A stretch of 64,000 nt of DNA from Cyprinodon diabolis. Its lineage: Eukaryota > Chordata > Actinopteri > Cyprinodontiformes > Cyprinodontidae. Made by a program: the position numbers and the translations under genes. The stretch covers positions 40,283,880 to 40,347,879 of the forward strand of contig CM060080.1 in assembly GCA_030533445.1 (NCBI GenBank). Direction: 5' to 3'. The notes below the pieces were generated by a model. The model was not told where the DNA came from. It saw nothing but the letters and a program-made list of their open reading frames with translations, and searched no databases. Positions 11,331 to 22,510 of this stretch are shown one piece after another (the first letter of the stretch is position 1; each line of letters begins with the position of its first letter).

Positions 11331-12343
11331 GTAAATATCTAACTCTTCTTCTGTTTTTTCCCCCTTTTAGACTTCATATAAGAAAGGCCAAAGATATTTC
11401 GGGATCTAAATATTTGGTCTGTGTCATTTATTGTATATGCTGATAAATCAATGCAGAAATGGTTTAGTAGGCTTAGTTTCATTTATGTTACAAAGTATAA
11501 CATTTCTTTTATAGCTGACATTGGTGAATTTTCCTGGGTTATCAGGGGAAACAGCCAGGGAACGTCTCTGCATGGTATATCTCAGCAGCTTTAGGGATCT
11601 AAGCTTGTTTTATTCCATTTGGACAATAAATTCTCCCGTATGAAAGTGTTCAGCTTAGAATATTGTTTTCAGGTTTAAAGTGATGTTTGTGAAATATTAT
11701 ACATCAAAAAAGTTAATAGGAATATAATATTTGGACTACATTTTGATGTTAACGTAGAAGTGATGTTACAGTTAACAAAAAACTTTCACAGTCTTGCAAA
11801 TTGGGATCCAGATAAATGAGCATAAAATAATGTGCTTAACAGATATAAACTACAAATGTTTATTCTTCTTACAACATGTAAATGTGGTAAATGATTTAAT
11901 GAAGTTTATGACAGTTTAGCTGTAATAATAAACTAAATATTATTTGTTAATGAGTAAGTATGGCCTAGAGAAAAAAAAAAAGATCAACAAATTTTGTTAG
12001 ATGTAGGCTTGATTTGTAGACCTAAACTTGTGTTTAGATAGTGGGAGGCAACTTTTTGGCATATCTGACCAAATGCATTTTTTATATTTTTCCTCTATTT
12101 TTTGTTTCAGTTGTAATTTCAGTTTTGTTATTGCCCTTGTGTCCTAACCAGATTTGCCAGTGCATTTCAGACCATGCTCTCCTTTTAGTAATTTTTTCCT
12201 TGAAATATTGTACGGTATTTCTTTAAAACAGTCTATGTAGGGTTTTTGGGCCAGGTAGACACACAGACAAATGTTGTTGCTTAAATGTTTCTTTTCTTAA
12301 GTCTCATTGGACAAATTTGAGATCACATTTCAAGCTGATTTTT
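11331..12343. other. AT-rich sequence, nothing identified
   Basis: There are no repeats, RNA genes or convincing frames in this stretch; short A runs occur near 11970. Confidence 0.45.
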
Positions 12344-13004
12344 GTAACTGTTGGGATCTGGAGTTCTGCCACCTTTCTCCAGCAGAGGGCGTCCTGGGTC
12401 TCCTGAGCTGAGCCACCTGCACATCTGAGGCTCATCCTCTCATCAGGAGACCAACTACTTAAGCAGCGGCCAGACCTGTCTTCAGTGCCAGAGTGTTGCC
12501 AGTTATGGTTAGCAGAACCTGAGCCAAGCCTGCTGATCTGATACTCTGAAGAGTAATCTGATCCTAACCTTTTTTTGTCTTCTCTGCTTCCTAGACCTGC
12601 CTGCCTGCCCTGACAGCCAAACCTAAAGAACCTCAAGCTGAGTCTGTTCCAGTTCTCAGGAGAGAACCTTGGTCTGAGCTCAAGTCTGAAGTCAAGCTCT
12701 GCTTGACTTCAGACTAGCTCTCTGCTGAACCCTCAAACCCTAGACCCAACTGGTTCCCTCTCTCACTGCGTCAATCTGAATCTCTCCAGGTACAGATCAG
12801 TATCTGACTGTGTCAAGATTCCCCAGACCTCTGGCTAACCTAACTATCCCCTCTCTACAGAGAAACCCTTGTGACGTCATCCCGGACCAGAATCAGTATC
12901 TGTGATTTATTCTGTGTGATTCAAAATAAACTGAACTTTTTACCCCTGTCTCCGTGGTGTGTTCTGCATTTGGGTTTGATCCCCATACCCAACATGACAG
13001 TAAC
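12344..13004 (+). mobile_element. Solo LTR (651 bp) with 5-bp TSD
   Basis: The unit 12349-12999 begins TGTTGGGATCTGG and ends CCCAACATGACA, so it has the TG...CA boundaries of an LTR. The pentamer GTAAC is repeated immediately outside both ends (12344-12348 and 13000-13004). An AATAAA signal lies about 70 bp from the right end (~12926), placing the U3-R-U5 order on the plus strand. It is GC-richer than its surroundings. No internal retroviral or gypsy-like coding sequence or second LTR is present, which fits a solo LTR left by recombination. The superfamily cannot be told from an LTR alone. Confidence 0.8.
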
Positions 13005-13169
13005 CTGCTTCTTCTGAAACCCATTTGTTCTGTTTTCATCAGCTAAGAAGTGAAAAAAAAACTGAACAAAATTGAACTGTGTCTGAAAAAATCTGGACAA
13101 ATAATGTTAAATGTAGTTTGTGTTATTTGGGTTTTGCAATTAGTTCATAATGTAATATATATATATATA

Positions 13170-13250
13170 GATAAAAAGTTGACAGTGTCCTGTCTGGTGA
13201 TGTGGCAATAAGAATAATTGTCTTGATTCCCTTCCACTCAACTTTTTATC
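13170..13250. repeat. Small inverted repeat (13-bp perfect arms)
   Basis: GATAAAAAGTTGA at 13170-13182 is perfectly complementary to TCAACTTTTTATC at 13238-13250, with a ~55-bp spacer and TA-rich flanks on both sides. It could be a very short MITE or a chance hairpin. Confidence 0.4.
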
Positions 13251-14016
13251 AATCATTATAGATATATAATGCTGTATATGAACAGCAAGCTTGTACCCCC
13301 TTTAATCTTTTAATCAATCTCTCAATCTAGCTTACATGAATCTGTTTGTTCACTTGCCAAGACCAGTTTTTTAATGCCAGGGGGAGTATTTTTTCCTCAA
13401 ACACCAAAGCCAGTGTTCCCTTGTCTAAGCATATACATCTAAGTAGCTATTTCTGCTATAATGCACATCAATCAGATAATGTATGCTCACTTGACAGTAT
13501 GTCTGCACAGTTCAAAGTAGACACAGCACAGTGGTTGCACTAAGTTCTGCCATCTGCTGAAATTGGGTCTAGAGAAATGCTTTGCAGGTGGTTACAACAT
13601 TTTTCCAGCATGCCTTTTGCCTCATAGGAACGGTATACATGCTTTCACCTGCATGTGAGTGCTGGCAAGCAATGGGGTGTTACTTAGTTAAATAAGATAA
13701 AATTAACTGTCAGAAATTTACAGATGTATGCTGCGTTTAGGACAACAAATCAAATAATAAAGCTAAAAACAAAAAGAGGTAAAAAAAACAAAAAAAAAAC
13801 AACATTAATGTGAGCAGTGTGTGACAATGAAACATTTAAGAACTGTTATGTAATATATTTAGAATGAGTAGTAATGATCAGTGGTGTTTGAGAGTTGCTT
13901 CCTTTTGTGTTCAGTGTTAATATTTTGCTTTGGACATATTTTTTTCTTTATTTAATTTAAACAGGTGCTCTCTCTCTAAGAATTGTGTTCAAAGGAGCTC
14001 AGGAGTGCAGGTGTAC
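13251..14016. other. AT-rich sequence, nothing identified
   Basis: There is no gene. A-rich runs occur around 13775-13800 and a short CT run at ~13972. Nothing else is recognised. Confidence 0.45.
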
Positions 14017-14450
14017 TGTCAACATGGGGGGTGAGGTTGCTTGATGACCGAAATGCAGAGATAAGTGAGGCAGAGATGAGTTCTTGTAGGTTTAATGAAG
14101 AGATACTAGGGCAAATATAAAAAACACAAAAATACTTAGAACCAAAAACCAGCAAACATCAGGGAAAACTGACGTGAGGAGCCAGAGACGAGGAAGCAAC
14201 AAAATAACGAGGAACCAGCAAATAGTGACTAAACATGAGGTGTATAAATGGCAGACTGAACAAAGAGGAGGCTTATCAGCAGATATAGAGCAGGTGTGGA
14301 TGGAAGAGACTAGAAGGGAGCTAGGGGAAAGGAGACAAGGGGGCAACGGAAACTAACTTAAAACTTAAATAAACCAAAAATCAACGAAACAGAATTACTT
14401 AGATAATGAAAACTAAGAACTCAAAGTCCCAAAGGAGGTGAACCATAACA
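14017..14450 (-). mobile_element. LTR-like dispersed repeat
   Basis: Read on the minus strand this runs from TGTTATGGTTCACCTCC to CCCCCCATGTTGACA, that is TG...CA, with an ATTAAA near the right side in that orientation. Internally, AAATGCAGAGATAAGTGAGG and the following GATGAGTTCTTG resemble the repeat at 33637-33962 (AAATGCAGAGACAAGTAGGC, GATGAGTTTTTG), so the two are relatives. No convincing target duplication was found. An LTR or LTR-derived non-autonomous element is the best guess. Confidence 0.45.
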
Positions 14451-15184
14451 GGACTGCTAAATCTTGCCCTGGGCGGATGGTTCTTCTGTGCTTCGTCATT
14501 CAGTTGTTGTTTGGTCTAACCAGTAACCAATCTGTCTGTGTGATTTAATAGAATTCAACCAATAGAATGCCGAGATGACACTTGTTGCAAATTAACACTG
14601 TATAAATAAACTGAATAAATTTGGTCTCTCGGGCGTACAGAACAGCACTCATTGGTTAGAATATTTACATTAAAGTACGAACTAATTATGTCTCTTGCAC
14701 TCATTTATTACACTATCAAACTATAAAACTACTGTTTTTTAAAAGGGGAATGATTTAAAACTGAATTATTGCTTCTGTATTTTTAAGCCTGAAATAAGAA
14801 GATGAACTTATTCAGAGGTCTCTCTCATTACACCACCTGAGAATAAATGAGTGGACTATATAACTCCACGACGCTTTTGAGATCTACATCCTGGTTTTTT
14901 CTTTTCCTCCAGGGGCCAACAGAAAGTAGTGCAAAAGTGATGAATGGTTTACACATTGCTATACAAATAATAACAGTTGTCTGAATTTGTATTTATTGAA
15001 TAAAGTTACGGCAGGACTTCTGGGGTATATTTTCAGCAACTCTATGAAAACAGTAACTGAAATATTTGCCCTTTTTCAATGTGGGATAACTCAACCTCAC
15101 CTTGACTTGAAGATGTATCTGTGAGCAGCGTGTCATTCTTTAATTAATGGTTTCTTAGCCCTTCCTAGTGTCCTTCATATTTTA
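14451..15184. other. Unique sequence, nothing identified
   Basis: No repeat or coding feature could be supported here. Confidence 0.4.
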
Positions 15185-15342
15185 AATGCATCTCTGCTTC
15201 AACACACCTAATTTAAATGATTGCAGACATTAAATGCCCCAGAACCCTCTTCTTTTAGGGTCAGGTTTTAGGAAGCAGAGAAACACCTAAGGTATCTAGG
15301 ATAGTGGCCCCTGAGGACCAGGGTTAAGAAACTCTGCTCTAG
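15185..15342 (-). repeat. Common teleost MITE-like repeat (AACACACCT...CCAGGGTTAAGA)
   Basis: On the minus strand this reads TTTCTTAACCCTGGTCCTCA, then GGCCACTATCCTAGATACC, TTAGGTGTTTCTCTGCTTCC and finally TTAAATTAGGTGTGTTGAAG. The order (a TCTCAACC-type end, 'ggtcctc...ggcccac', 'gatgtttctctgctcc', 'aacacacctgatt') is that of a very abundant fish repeat. The inner copy is diverged. Termini and target duplication could not be fixed. Confidence 0.5.
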
Positions 15343-17840
15343 TCTATGTCTTCCCTCCAACAGTCTGTCTCTCAGGATTACCCTCTCTTTAGCCCTTAAT
15401 TTTTTTCGGTCACCTCTGACATGGCATGGTTAATGTGGGCTAAAAAGTTACATCTTCTTCTCACATAATGAGATCACGTTTTTTATGTTTCCTCTGTCAC
15501 CCATGACGTATAACCAACAGCACCCATAGCTGTCTTTCTAGTAACACTTGCTTTCTTCTTGACACTTTTCCATGAAGGCCAGATTTGTGAATGCACAATG
15601 GATTATAGTTCTCTTAAAATATCTCCAGCCTGAGCTGTTTAGTTCAAATCTACTTCCAAACGTATTAATGAACTGCTGCATAATAACAACAGTAAGGTAA
15701 TTTACAACCCGAGTTGACTTTACTTTGTCACTTGACCTCAAAGGCTTTTAACAGTGAACATGAATTTCACAAGCCAAGAGTGGAGAATGAAAATCCCAGA
15801 CATTTGTGACTTTGCAAAGTCTTTCAATATTCTTCCCGAAAGCTACATGTGTTACTTGATACCTGTCGAAATTTATCTTAGTGAAGAGCTGCAGGAAAAG
15901 CCTGCAAGTCATATTCAATATTTGTCTGCAAACACCTATCAAAGTCGTATGACAGGTAGCCAGATATCCTTTGACACTTTCTATCTGCAGGGATTTACAT
16001 ATGTGCCATTTGAGTGTCAAACGAGGCACCTGAAGATTTGGGGCCAGACAACACACTCTATACATCCCTACATTCTGCTGTTGTTTTTAATCTCTTTAAA
16101 GGACTAAAGCTCAATGAATTGTAATTAAAGATGAGGCTGTCCATAAGAATTACCTTACCATTTAATGTCATACAAGGATGTGTGATATCACTCATACTTT
16201 ATTGCAAAGAGGTGTTTAAGAGTCCGTCCATAGGTGGTTAAGGGCAATTTCTCACATGTCCACTTGCTCCATCTATTTTTAAAATATCTACATTATATGA
16301 CTTATCCCTGTTTGACTGTAATGCAGCCCTTAATTCGCACTCACAGCCGTTCAAACCTCCTCTTCACCGAACCCTCCCTGTTCTTACAACAACGTAGACT
16401 CCTTTGTTTAGTTCTACAGCTCACTGCATTTGAGTCAACTAAATCAGTCTTTGCTCCAGAATTCATATGTTTTCAAGCATAAAAACATAAAGTTAAGATG
16501 TATTAATGTTATCTTATCCAAAATCAGCTACTATTTGACAATCATCTGAAATCCAATTGCATGAGTGGATGTGTTTAACAAATGTAGCGCTCCTCATTGA
16601 AGCTGCTTTTTGAGGGATGGTCTTCCATATTTTATCATTAAATGTTGCATAAAACAGACAAGACAAGGAAGATTAATCTTTATCATACAACAGAAATGTT
16701 TTCCAAAGAGTGCTAAAACATAAAAACACAAACCAAACATTTTTTGAAATTGTATTATTTTGCATTTCTAAAAGCAGAAACTGACACTCAGAGTTAAAAA
16801 AAATAGGAACTGCAAAAGTTAGCAATTTCAAAAAAGGATGAAAAATAAAATAATGGTTTAGTGTTGAGGAAGACAGCCAGACTTTTCATATAAACGATAA
16901 GTAGATTATGATTAATAAAAGATGCCCCTGGAAAATCCTTGAAAAACACCAGATCTTACTGACTTGACATGGATTAAAATGACTTCAGCAGGAACTGATA
17001 CCGACAGATCAGCAAAATATAAAATATTTTAGTGATTTGGGGGTTGCAGTATTTGTTTCATGATTATTATTATTATTATCGATATTTTTTTGTTAGTTTA
17101 AGCCTCTTTAAAATAAAAAAAAAAATGCAAGCCAAAGTTACTGGGCAATTTCCAAAGAATTAGAATAGCATTATTATTATAGCACCACTGAGATGCCATC
17201 TAAAACTTAGTGAAATTTCCTTAGAAACATCAACTCTATCTCAGACTCTACGTGCCTCAGAAGGAGCCTTTGTTAAGAAAAAATACTTTTAATATTTGTA
17301 AAACATCAACAAAGACCTGGCGTTTACCTTGTGTTTTCAGTAAGACCTCCTCTTTATATTAGAGTAAAATATTGGCTGTTCATACCTTCATACCTTGTGT
17401 TGTCCATTACTGTTTGTCCAACATAATATTAATAAGAGGAGGATATTTTTAATGTCCAGTACCATCAACTAAAATCAGAAACATCATGCTTACTGCCATA
17501 ATGTGACCTGAGCTCCACTATATATAAATCTAAATTTAATTTGATTTAAAAATAATTAATTAATCCCAAAGGCAAATTAATATAGATAGATCTAGATTAA
17601 AATCCATCATTTGAATTCTGCCAAAGGCATTCATATTTCTTCGCTATCTCCAGAATTTAAAAGAAAATATTTTCTTTTTTACGTTAACAAAATCACACAT
17701 CATTTGGTCTTCTTACTTAAGATTTTGTAAAAGTTATAAATAATGTTACTTCTGTTTTTTCAATTATAGAGCTCAAACTTTAACAATACGGCTTTCTCCG
17801 TTGCTCGATGGTCATGTATTTTCCTTGCAGGTACCCACCA

Positions 17841-17842
<2 letters not shown>
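15343..17842. other. Unique AT-rich sequence
   Basis: Open frames exist on both strands over 15748-16107 (117 codons plus, 105 minus). They overlap each other almost exactly, have no recognisable domain and no start context, so I do not call a gene. Short ATT repeats occur at ~17065-17080. A LINE-tail-like AATTAATTAATCCCAAAG occurs near 17552. Otherwise I see nothing. Confidence 0.4.

Positions 17843-17932
<90 letters not shown>
17843..17932. repeat. (TA)n microsatellite, ~90 bp
   Basis: This is an essentially perfect TA dinucleotide run of about 45 units. The apparent alternating Ile-Tyr reading frame across it is an artefact. Confidence 0.95.
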
Positions 17933-17935
<3 letters not shown>

Positions 17936-18146
17936 TGCACTTGCATTCACAATCTGCTCTTAAAGTGTGCCAAAGTGAAAAGAAGCTGAAAATAGAAGAC
18001 TTGGTGATGCCTACATCTTAAGCACTGTTTACAAGAGATGCAGCACAAACTGCGGGTCCTATTAATAGATTTATTCCTATGCAAAGAAGCTATTTTGGGA
18101 AAAAGTACTGTCCTTAAACGAAGAGCTTGAGATTGAATTGTTTCTG

Positions 18147-18213
18147 TAGAGTGCTTTCAGATTACATGTTGTGAATTGGAGCTAAATGAATAAACTGAAT
18201 TGGACTGAATGTA
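18147..18213 (+). mobile_element. L2-type LINE 3' terminus (diverged)
   Basis: A TAGAGTGCTTTCAGATTACA segment, then TTGTGAATTGGAGCTAAATG and AATAAACTGAATTGGACTGA, parallels the end of the L2 copy at 40237-42070 (TTGTGAATTTGGCGCTATAT, AATAAACTGAATTGAATC). It is terminal sequence only. Confidence 0.55.
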
Positions 18214-18378
18214 TCTATACACATAATGTATGCAACCTAAAAGTGCTACTTTGTACTTTTGCACAATATGTTTCAGAAGAATATTTAAAAACGGGTTTCA
18301 TTAAGTCAAGTTAACTATCAGATCACATCGTAATCACATTTGAAGTTTTTTATTGTGTAAAGTTATTCATCAAAACAA

Positions 18379-18620
18379 GTGAGGACATTTTGTCAGTTCT
18401 CACATGCTATTCTGCTAATGTTTAGGTTTAGGGCTATGGTGTCAAATGGATTAGGTTAAGGTGAGGTATGCATTGGTAATGGTAATGGTTAGGTTGAGTG
18501 TTAGGGTTAGGGCGTAGAAAGGGTTGAAAATGACAGAAAATCAATGGGAGTCAATGGGAGTCAACATATGGTCCTCAATACAATGGTAGAACGAGGATGT
18601 GTGTGTGTGTGTGTAGATGC
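18379..18620 (+). repeat. Teleost GAGGACATTTTG repeat with TTAGGG-like core and (GT)n tail
   Basis: The block runs GTGAGGACATTTTGTCAG, then degenerate TTTAGGTTTAGGG and TTAGGGTTAGGG motifs (~18420-18513), then a GTCAATGGGAGTCAA segment, TGGTCCTCA, and a short (GT)n run (18598-18616). This order is a frequent interspersed repeat in fishes. The TTAGGG motifs are degenerate and part of the repeat, so this is not an interstitial telomere. Confidence 0.6.
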
Positions 18621-20220
18621 ATGTGTCAATGTATGTGTGCATTTCTCATTAAATAAAGAGCAGCAGTGCGACTGTATTAAATGTAGGTGGTGTTGCAGAG
18701 GAGAAACTGCTCTCCACGGCAGCAGGTCAGTTGCAAACGACAAAGGCTGGCATTTTTAAAGGTCAGCTCATACAGTGTGAATGTAAGCTAACTCTTCCTC
18801 CTTTAAACCTCTACTCATGGCACACCACCTTTTTCCTTTCACGCTGGCTGATAACTGGTAGGTCACGACCACATTATTGCTACGGTGTTTTAAACACAGA
18901 ATTATATATTCTTCTCACTTTTATAGCACCAGAAGTTCTTTAAAGATAACCGTTGCCATTCTTATTGATAGCTCTGCTTTTTCTAAACATTCTGTAGTAA
19001 AAAGTGTGAAGTCTCTTTGTTTAAACAAAAAATCTAGTAAATGTAGATTGTTCCTTTTTGCAGCATCATCTGAAACAATGATCTCTACTTCTTTTTGTTA
19101 TAATTTCTTTTTATAACACATTATTTTTTTAAATAACAGTCTGTTTTTAGTCTCCTAAAAAGTGACCTTTGCTTTACAAAACTGAAAGAAGTTAATTGTG
19201 GTCTGCTCTTCACAATTGATTTTCTGAGACTGCTATTCTGGAGAGATTCATTTATCAATGAGAGTTTTGAAAAGAAAAAAAATGTTATAAAAAATGGGTT
19301 TGTCGTTCATAAATTTCCATATGTTCAAAAAAGGGCTTTAAGCTTGTTTTATGCTCATTTCCATCAGAAGGTTGAGAGTTATAAAAGATAAACTCGGCGT
19401 GGAAATATGTGTTCTCTCATGCAAACTCTGACCTATCTGTTCGGGTATAGATACTTTGGAGTGTTGGGAAATTGGAGACACTGATAGAGATTGATGTGGA
19501 GAATTGAAGCCAGATTAATCCTTAATTTCTCAGAAACTTTAATTGCAGATCTTTAACAGATCTGAAACAATAGCGTGATAATGTGGCACAATGCTGACCC
19601 AAATGATAAAACAAACAAAAGGCAACTTAAATTCAAAATCAGACTCTTTACAAATGGAAATGCTTGCATCATAACATTTTTCTCTCTCAGTGATCGATAC
19701 CTCATACCACAGATCAGTATATAAATGTAACAATGTGTTAATGGTTTCCCAGTAATTTATTTAAATACCACCAAACCACACATACTTATTGGTGCGGAAG
19801 AGATGATTTACTCTGCTGGAGACTTTGGAAATAGGAATATTAGAAGGGAAAACATTTTTAGGGATTACCAATTTTTCCTGACTTGCTTATCAGCGGATCA
19901 GACTCTAAAGAGAGAATTGTTCTCATCCATGTTTATCACAGGTGTTAAACAGCAGGAGGTTGATAGACACAAACATATGTAAATAAACAGTACATGATAC
20001 GTATAGAATTTAAAATATATTAATGAATTGCAGGTATAAATTAACATGGTTAGTATGAGCAAAAAAAAGATGCCACAGGCAGTCATTTAATGATCCAAAA
20101 TTATTGACATATGATCAGGAAATATCTAAATATAAATTAGCTGTAGGAGAAACGCAGCCATATTTAATTTTACAGATAGGTGTTGTGCTTCAACAGATCA
20201 TCTGTTTTTTTTATTGTTTC
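18621..20220. other. Unique AT-rich sequence
   Basis: There are several short frames without any recognisable domain. I see nothing that can be named. Confidence 0.4.
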
Positions 20221-20580
20221 GTTTATTAGTTAAAGCTGTTAACCTCCGTGTGGTTCCTGTCGGCTCTTATTCGCGTGAATTGGTCTTAAACATAATAAAC
20301 AATTAATTGACTCTCTGACTAAAGCTGCTTTTAGGAGCAAATTATTCAGAATTTAGCCATGAATCTGAGATATCGCACTCAGAGAGAAGCTCAATGCTGC
20401 CCACATGTCCTTGTTAATGTGATCAGTTCAAATCAGACATGATATGAACTCTGAAGGTGTCATTATCAATACTTGCTTTTATTTATTGTGGCTACCATGC
20501 AGTGCTTTGCATGGAGCATTTATGGCTGAATGTGAGCGCGAATCGGGCTGAAACCTGTGGACACAAACTTTGACATACAG
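20221..20580. other. Candidate conserved non-coding element
   Basis: This repeat-free stretch contains AATAAACAATTAATTGACTC, CAGTGCTTTGCATGGAGC (an octamer-like ATTTGCAT variant) and several TTATTTATTG/TTAATG cores. It is mixed in composition and has no coding frame. It is included only because its texture resembles developmental enhancers; there is no comparative evidence. Confidence 0.2.
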
Positions 20581-21191
20581 CTATAAAGGAAAATTGTTGG
20601 CATGCTCCATTTTCGGGTGTTAGTAAACTTTTAGTATGGTTCCCATTCCATGCTTTATAAATCACACCACTGGTTTGTCAGTGGAGTATGTAGAGCAGAG
20701 GGGTATTTAATAAAACTGGCTCAGAAAAGTCTGACTTGGACACTATATTCTGACTTAAGTTAGGTACAACACGTCAGTTTCCTGATCCCTGTTATTTAAT
20801 GCCACTGATGCAAGACAGGTTTAACTAATTGGTCTTACCATGCACATAAGCAGACCATGCAGCTGATCTTGGAGATTATGAGTAACCATCACAAAACATG
20901 GAGACTTCATATTTCACTTTTAAAAGCCTATTAGAAAGTGAGAAAAATAACCAAAACAAAAAAGGGAAATACTGTTGCAATAAAACCAGGGAAAGGTGAT
21001 GGCACATCATTACTGATAGATACAATTATTTATTCATTATTTTATCATGCACATTATTTCTAATTAAATGTGATATCTAACCAGATATCATCTTATTTCT
21101 TTCATAAAAACATAAATGACGAGAGTGAAAGCTAAGTCAAATACTTCTTTCTCATTTCAGTTTCAATCTGGATCTTTCATTCATAGTTTTT
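20581..21191. other. Unique sequence, nothing identified
   Basis: No gene, RNA or repeat could be supported in this interval. Confidence 0.4.
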
Positions 21192-21377
21192 GGCCCTGTT
21201 CACGCTGCAGGTCTTAGTGTTCAGTTCCAATTTTTTTGCTGAAATCCAACTTTTCTTGCGTGGTCATTCAGACTTCTACATAAATTTAGCCACCATCTGA
21301 ATGTTTCATAGCTCCCGATGTGACCTTGAACAGTAGGACAATGTAGACGGTTCAGACAGTATATGTTTTAAAAACTA

Positions 21378-22391
21378 CTGAATATTAGGGATGGGCGATG
21401 TGTTATCGTGTGCGATATATCGTCAAAGAAATTCCTCATGGTAACAATTTGTCATCTCGCGATAAAAACGATAAACTCCCGCCGGTGACGTATACTGCGC
21501 GTGACACACCTGCAGTACAACTCACGTGAGAGCCATGCGCAAACAACAAGCATGGCGGAAGGTGGAGGAGACGTGCCCCAAGACCTGGCTCCTAAAAGAG
21601 GCTCCAGCTCCGTTATCTGGAACTGGTTTGGATTTAAAAAGTCTGATATGGAGCAGAAAGTCGTAATATGCAAAGTTTGCAGACAACCTGTGACGACAAT
21701 TTATTTCACCACCTAAAACACAAACCGGAACATGATGCTAGTCAGAAGATGCGCTGCGATGCAGCAGAAGCCTCGACTTCGAAAACCTCTATTAAGAAAC
21801 CGACTGCCACTCAAACAATCTTGCCGACGCGTTTGCTGCTAAAAAAAATTATTTATTTCTATTTTAGTATTTAGATTTTTCTGTTTTTTCCCCTTTATTT
21901 ATCATGCCATTTGCACATTTTTGTAGCCCAACAGCAAAAAATGTTGTTACAGGTTGATATAACATTTGAATTTTATTTTTAGTGAAGTGAGTGTAATGTA
22001 CTGTATGTTAGAACTTGCACTGGTATTTATTTATCCAATATATGGCGTGTTCCAGCAACTGGTAATTTACACATCTATTTATATTAGGAGGTGATTACTG
22101 ATTAGTTTTAATTTTCAGTGAAATACTTTTAAGTTCTGTTTCTCAATTTATCCGGTTGTATTTACAGTTGCACTACTTTGCAACTTTTATAAGCCAAGTT
22201 ATATTTGCTGTGTAGCATTTAAATAAATGTGAAATTTGTTCTCATATTTCAGACTTGTTTGATTGGTTTGATACATTAGGCTGATATTGTGTTTTGCTTT
22301 GTTTTTTATCGTCACTTATCGTTATCGTGGTAAAACCTAGAAATTATCGTGATAAATTTTTTAGTCCATATCGCCCATCCCTACTAAATAT
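21378..22391 (+). mobile_element. hAT derivative (998 bp) carrying a BED-finger remnant
   Basis: The element 21386-22383 starts TAGGGATGGGCGATG and ends CATATCGCCCATCCCTA, with further inverted ATCG/TATCGT-rich sequence inside each end. The flanks CTGAATAT (21378-21385) and CTAAATAT (22384-22391) are an 8-bp duplication with one difference, as expected for an ageing hAT. The left third is CpG-rich and holds a broken BED zinc-finger exon; the rest is AT-rich 3' sequence. The transposase catalytic core is absent, so this is an internal-deletion derivative mobilised in trans. Confidence 0.88.
21552..21830 (+). pseudogene. BED-type zinc finger N-terminus of a hAT transposase, frameshifted
   Basis: From ATG at 21552 the protein starts MAEGGGDVPQDLAPKRG, followed by SSVIWNWFGFKK and VICKVCRQPV, which supplies the CxxC of a BED finger. 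The HxxxxH half (NLFHHLKHKPEH) continues in another frame from about 21702, so a small deletion or frameshift lies between the two halves near 21695-21705. A short Ser/Thr/Lys-rich linker (EASTSKTSIKKPTATQTI) follows, then stops. In intact family members (ZBED/hAT) the DDE-like catalytic domain and C-terminal dimerisation domain come next; here they are missing. BED fingers in this family bind transposon ends. The copy is non-functional. Confidence 0.8.
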
Positions 22392-22510
22392 GTACATATT
22401 TGTGCAATAAATGGAAGTGGTACAATTTAGATTTTTTGGTGTTGAAAAGAGCCGAGCTGGACATTCTGATTGCTATAAATAGTTGGTGTGAGTCACATGT
22501 AAACAGCCCT

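Larger units (their letters stand above)
21192..22510. mobile_element. Old GGCCCTGTTCAC-type DNA element, interrupted by a hAT
   Basis: The left arm starts GGCCCTGTTCACGCTGCAGG and continues TCTTAGTGTTCAGTTCC and a T run. The right arm ends ACATGTAAACAGCCCT, whose complement AGGGCTGTTTACATGT is an imperfect inverse of the left end. The left arm resembles the right arm, reverse-complemented, of the element ending at 35374 (CACTGCAGACCTTAATGCTC). A younger hAT (21386-22383) sits between the arms. Boundaries are approximate and no target duplication was confirmed. Confidence 0.4.

Noticed and set aside
15748..16107. Antiparallel frames of 117 and 105 codons
   Set aside because: They overlap almost entirely on opposite strands and neither has a domain or a family I recognise, so there is no basis to choose one.
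17801..17989. 62-codon frame across the TA run
   Set aside because: The Tyr-Ile repeat is the translation of the microsatellite.
18420..18515. TTAGGG-like motifs suggesting interstitial telomere
   Set aside because: The motifs are degenerate and lie inside a GAGGACATTTTG...CAATGGGAGTCAA repeat typical of fishes.
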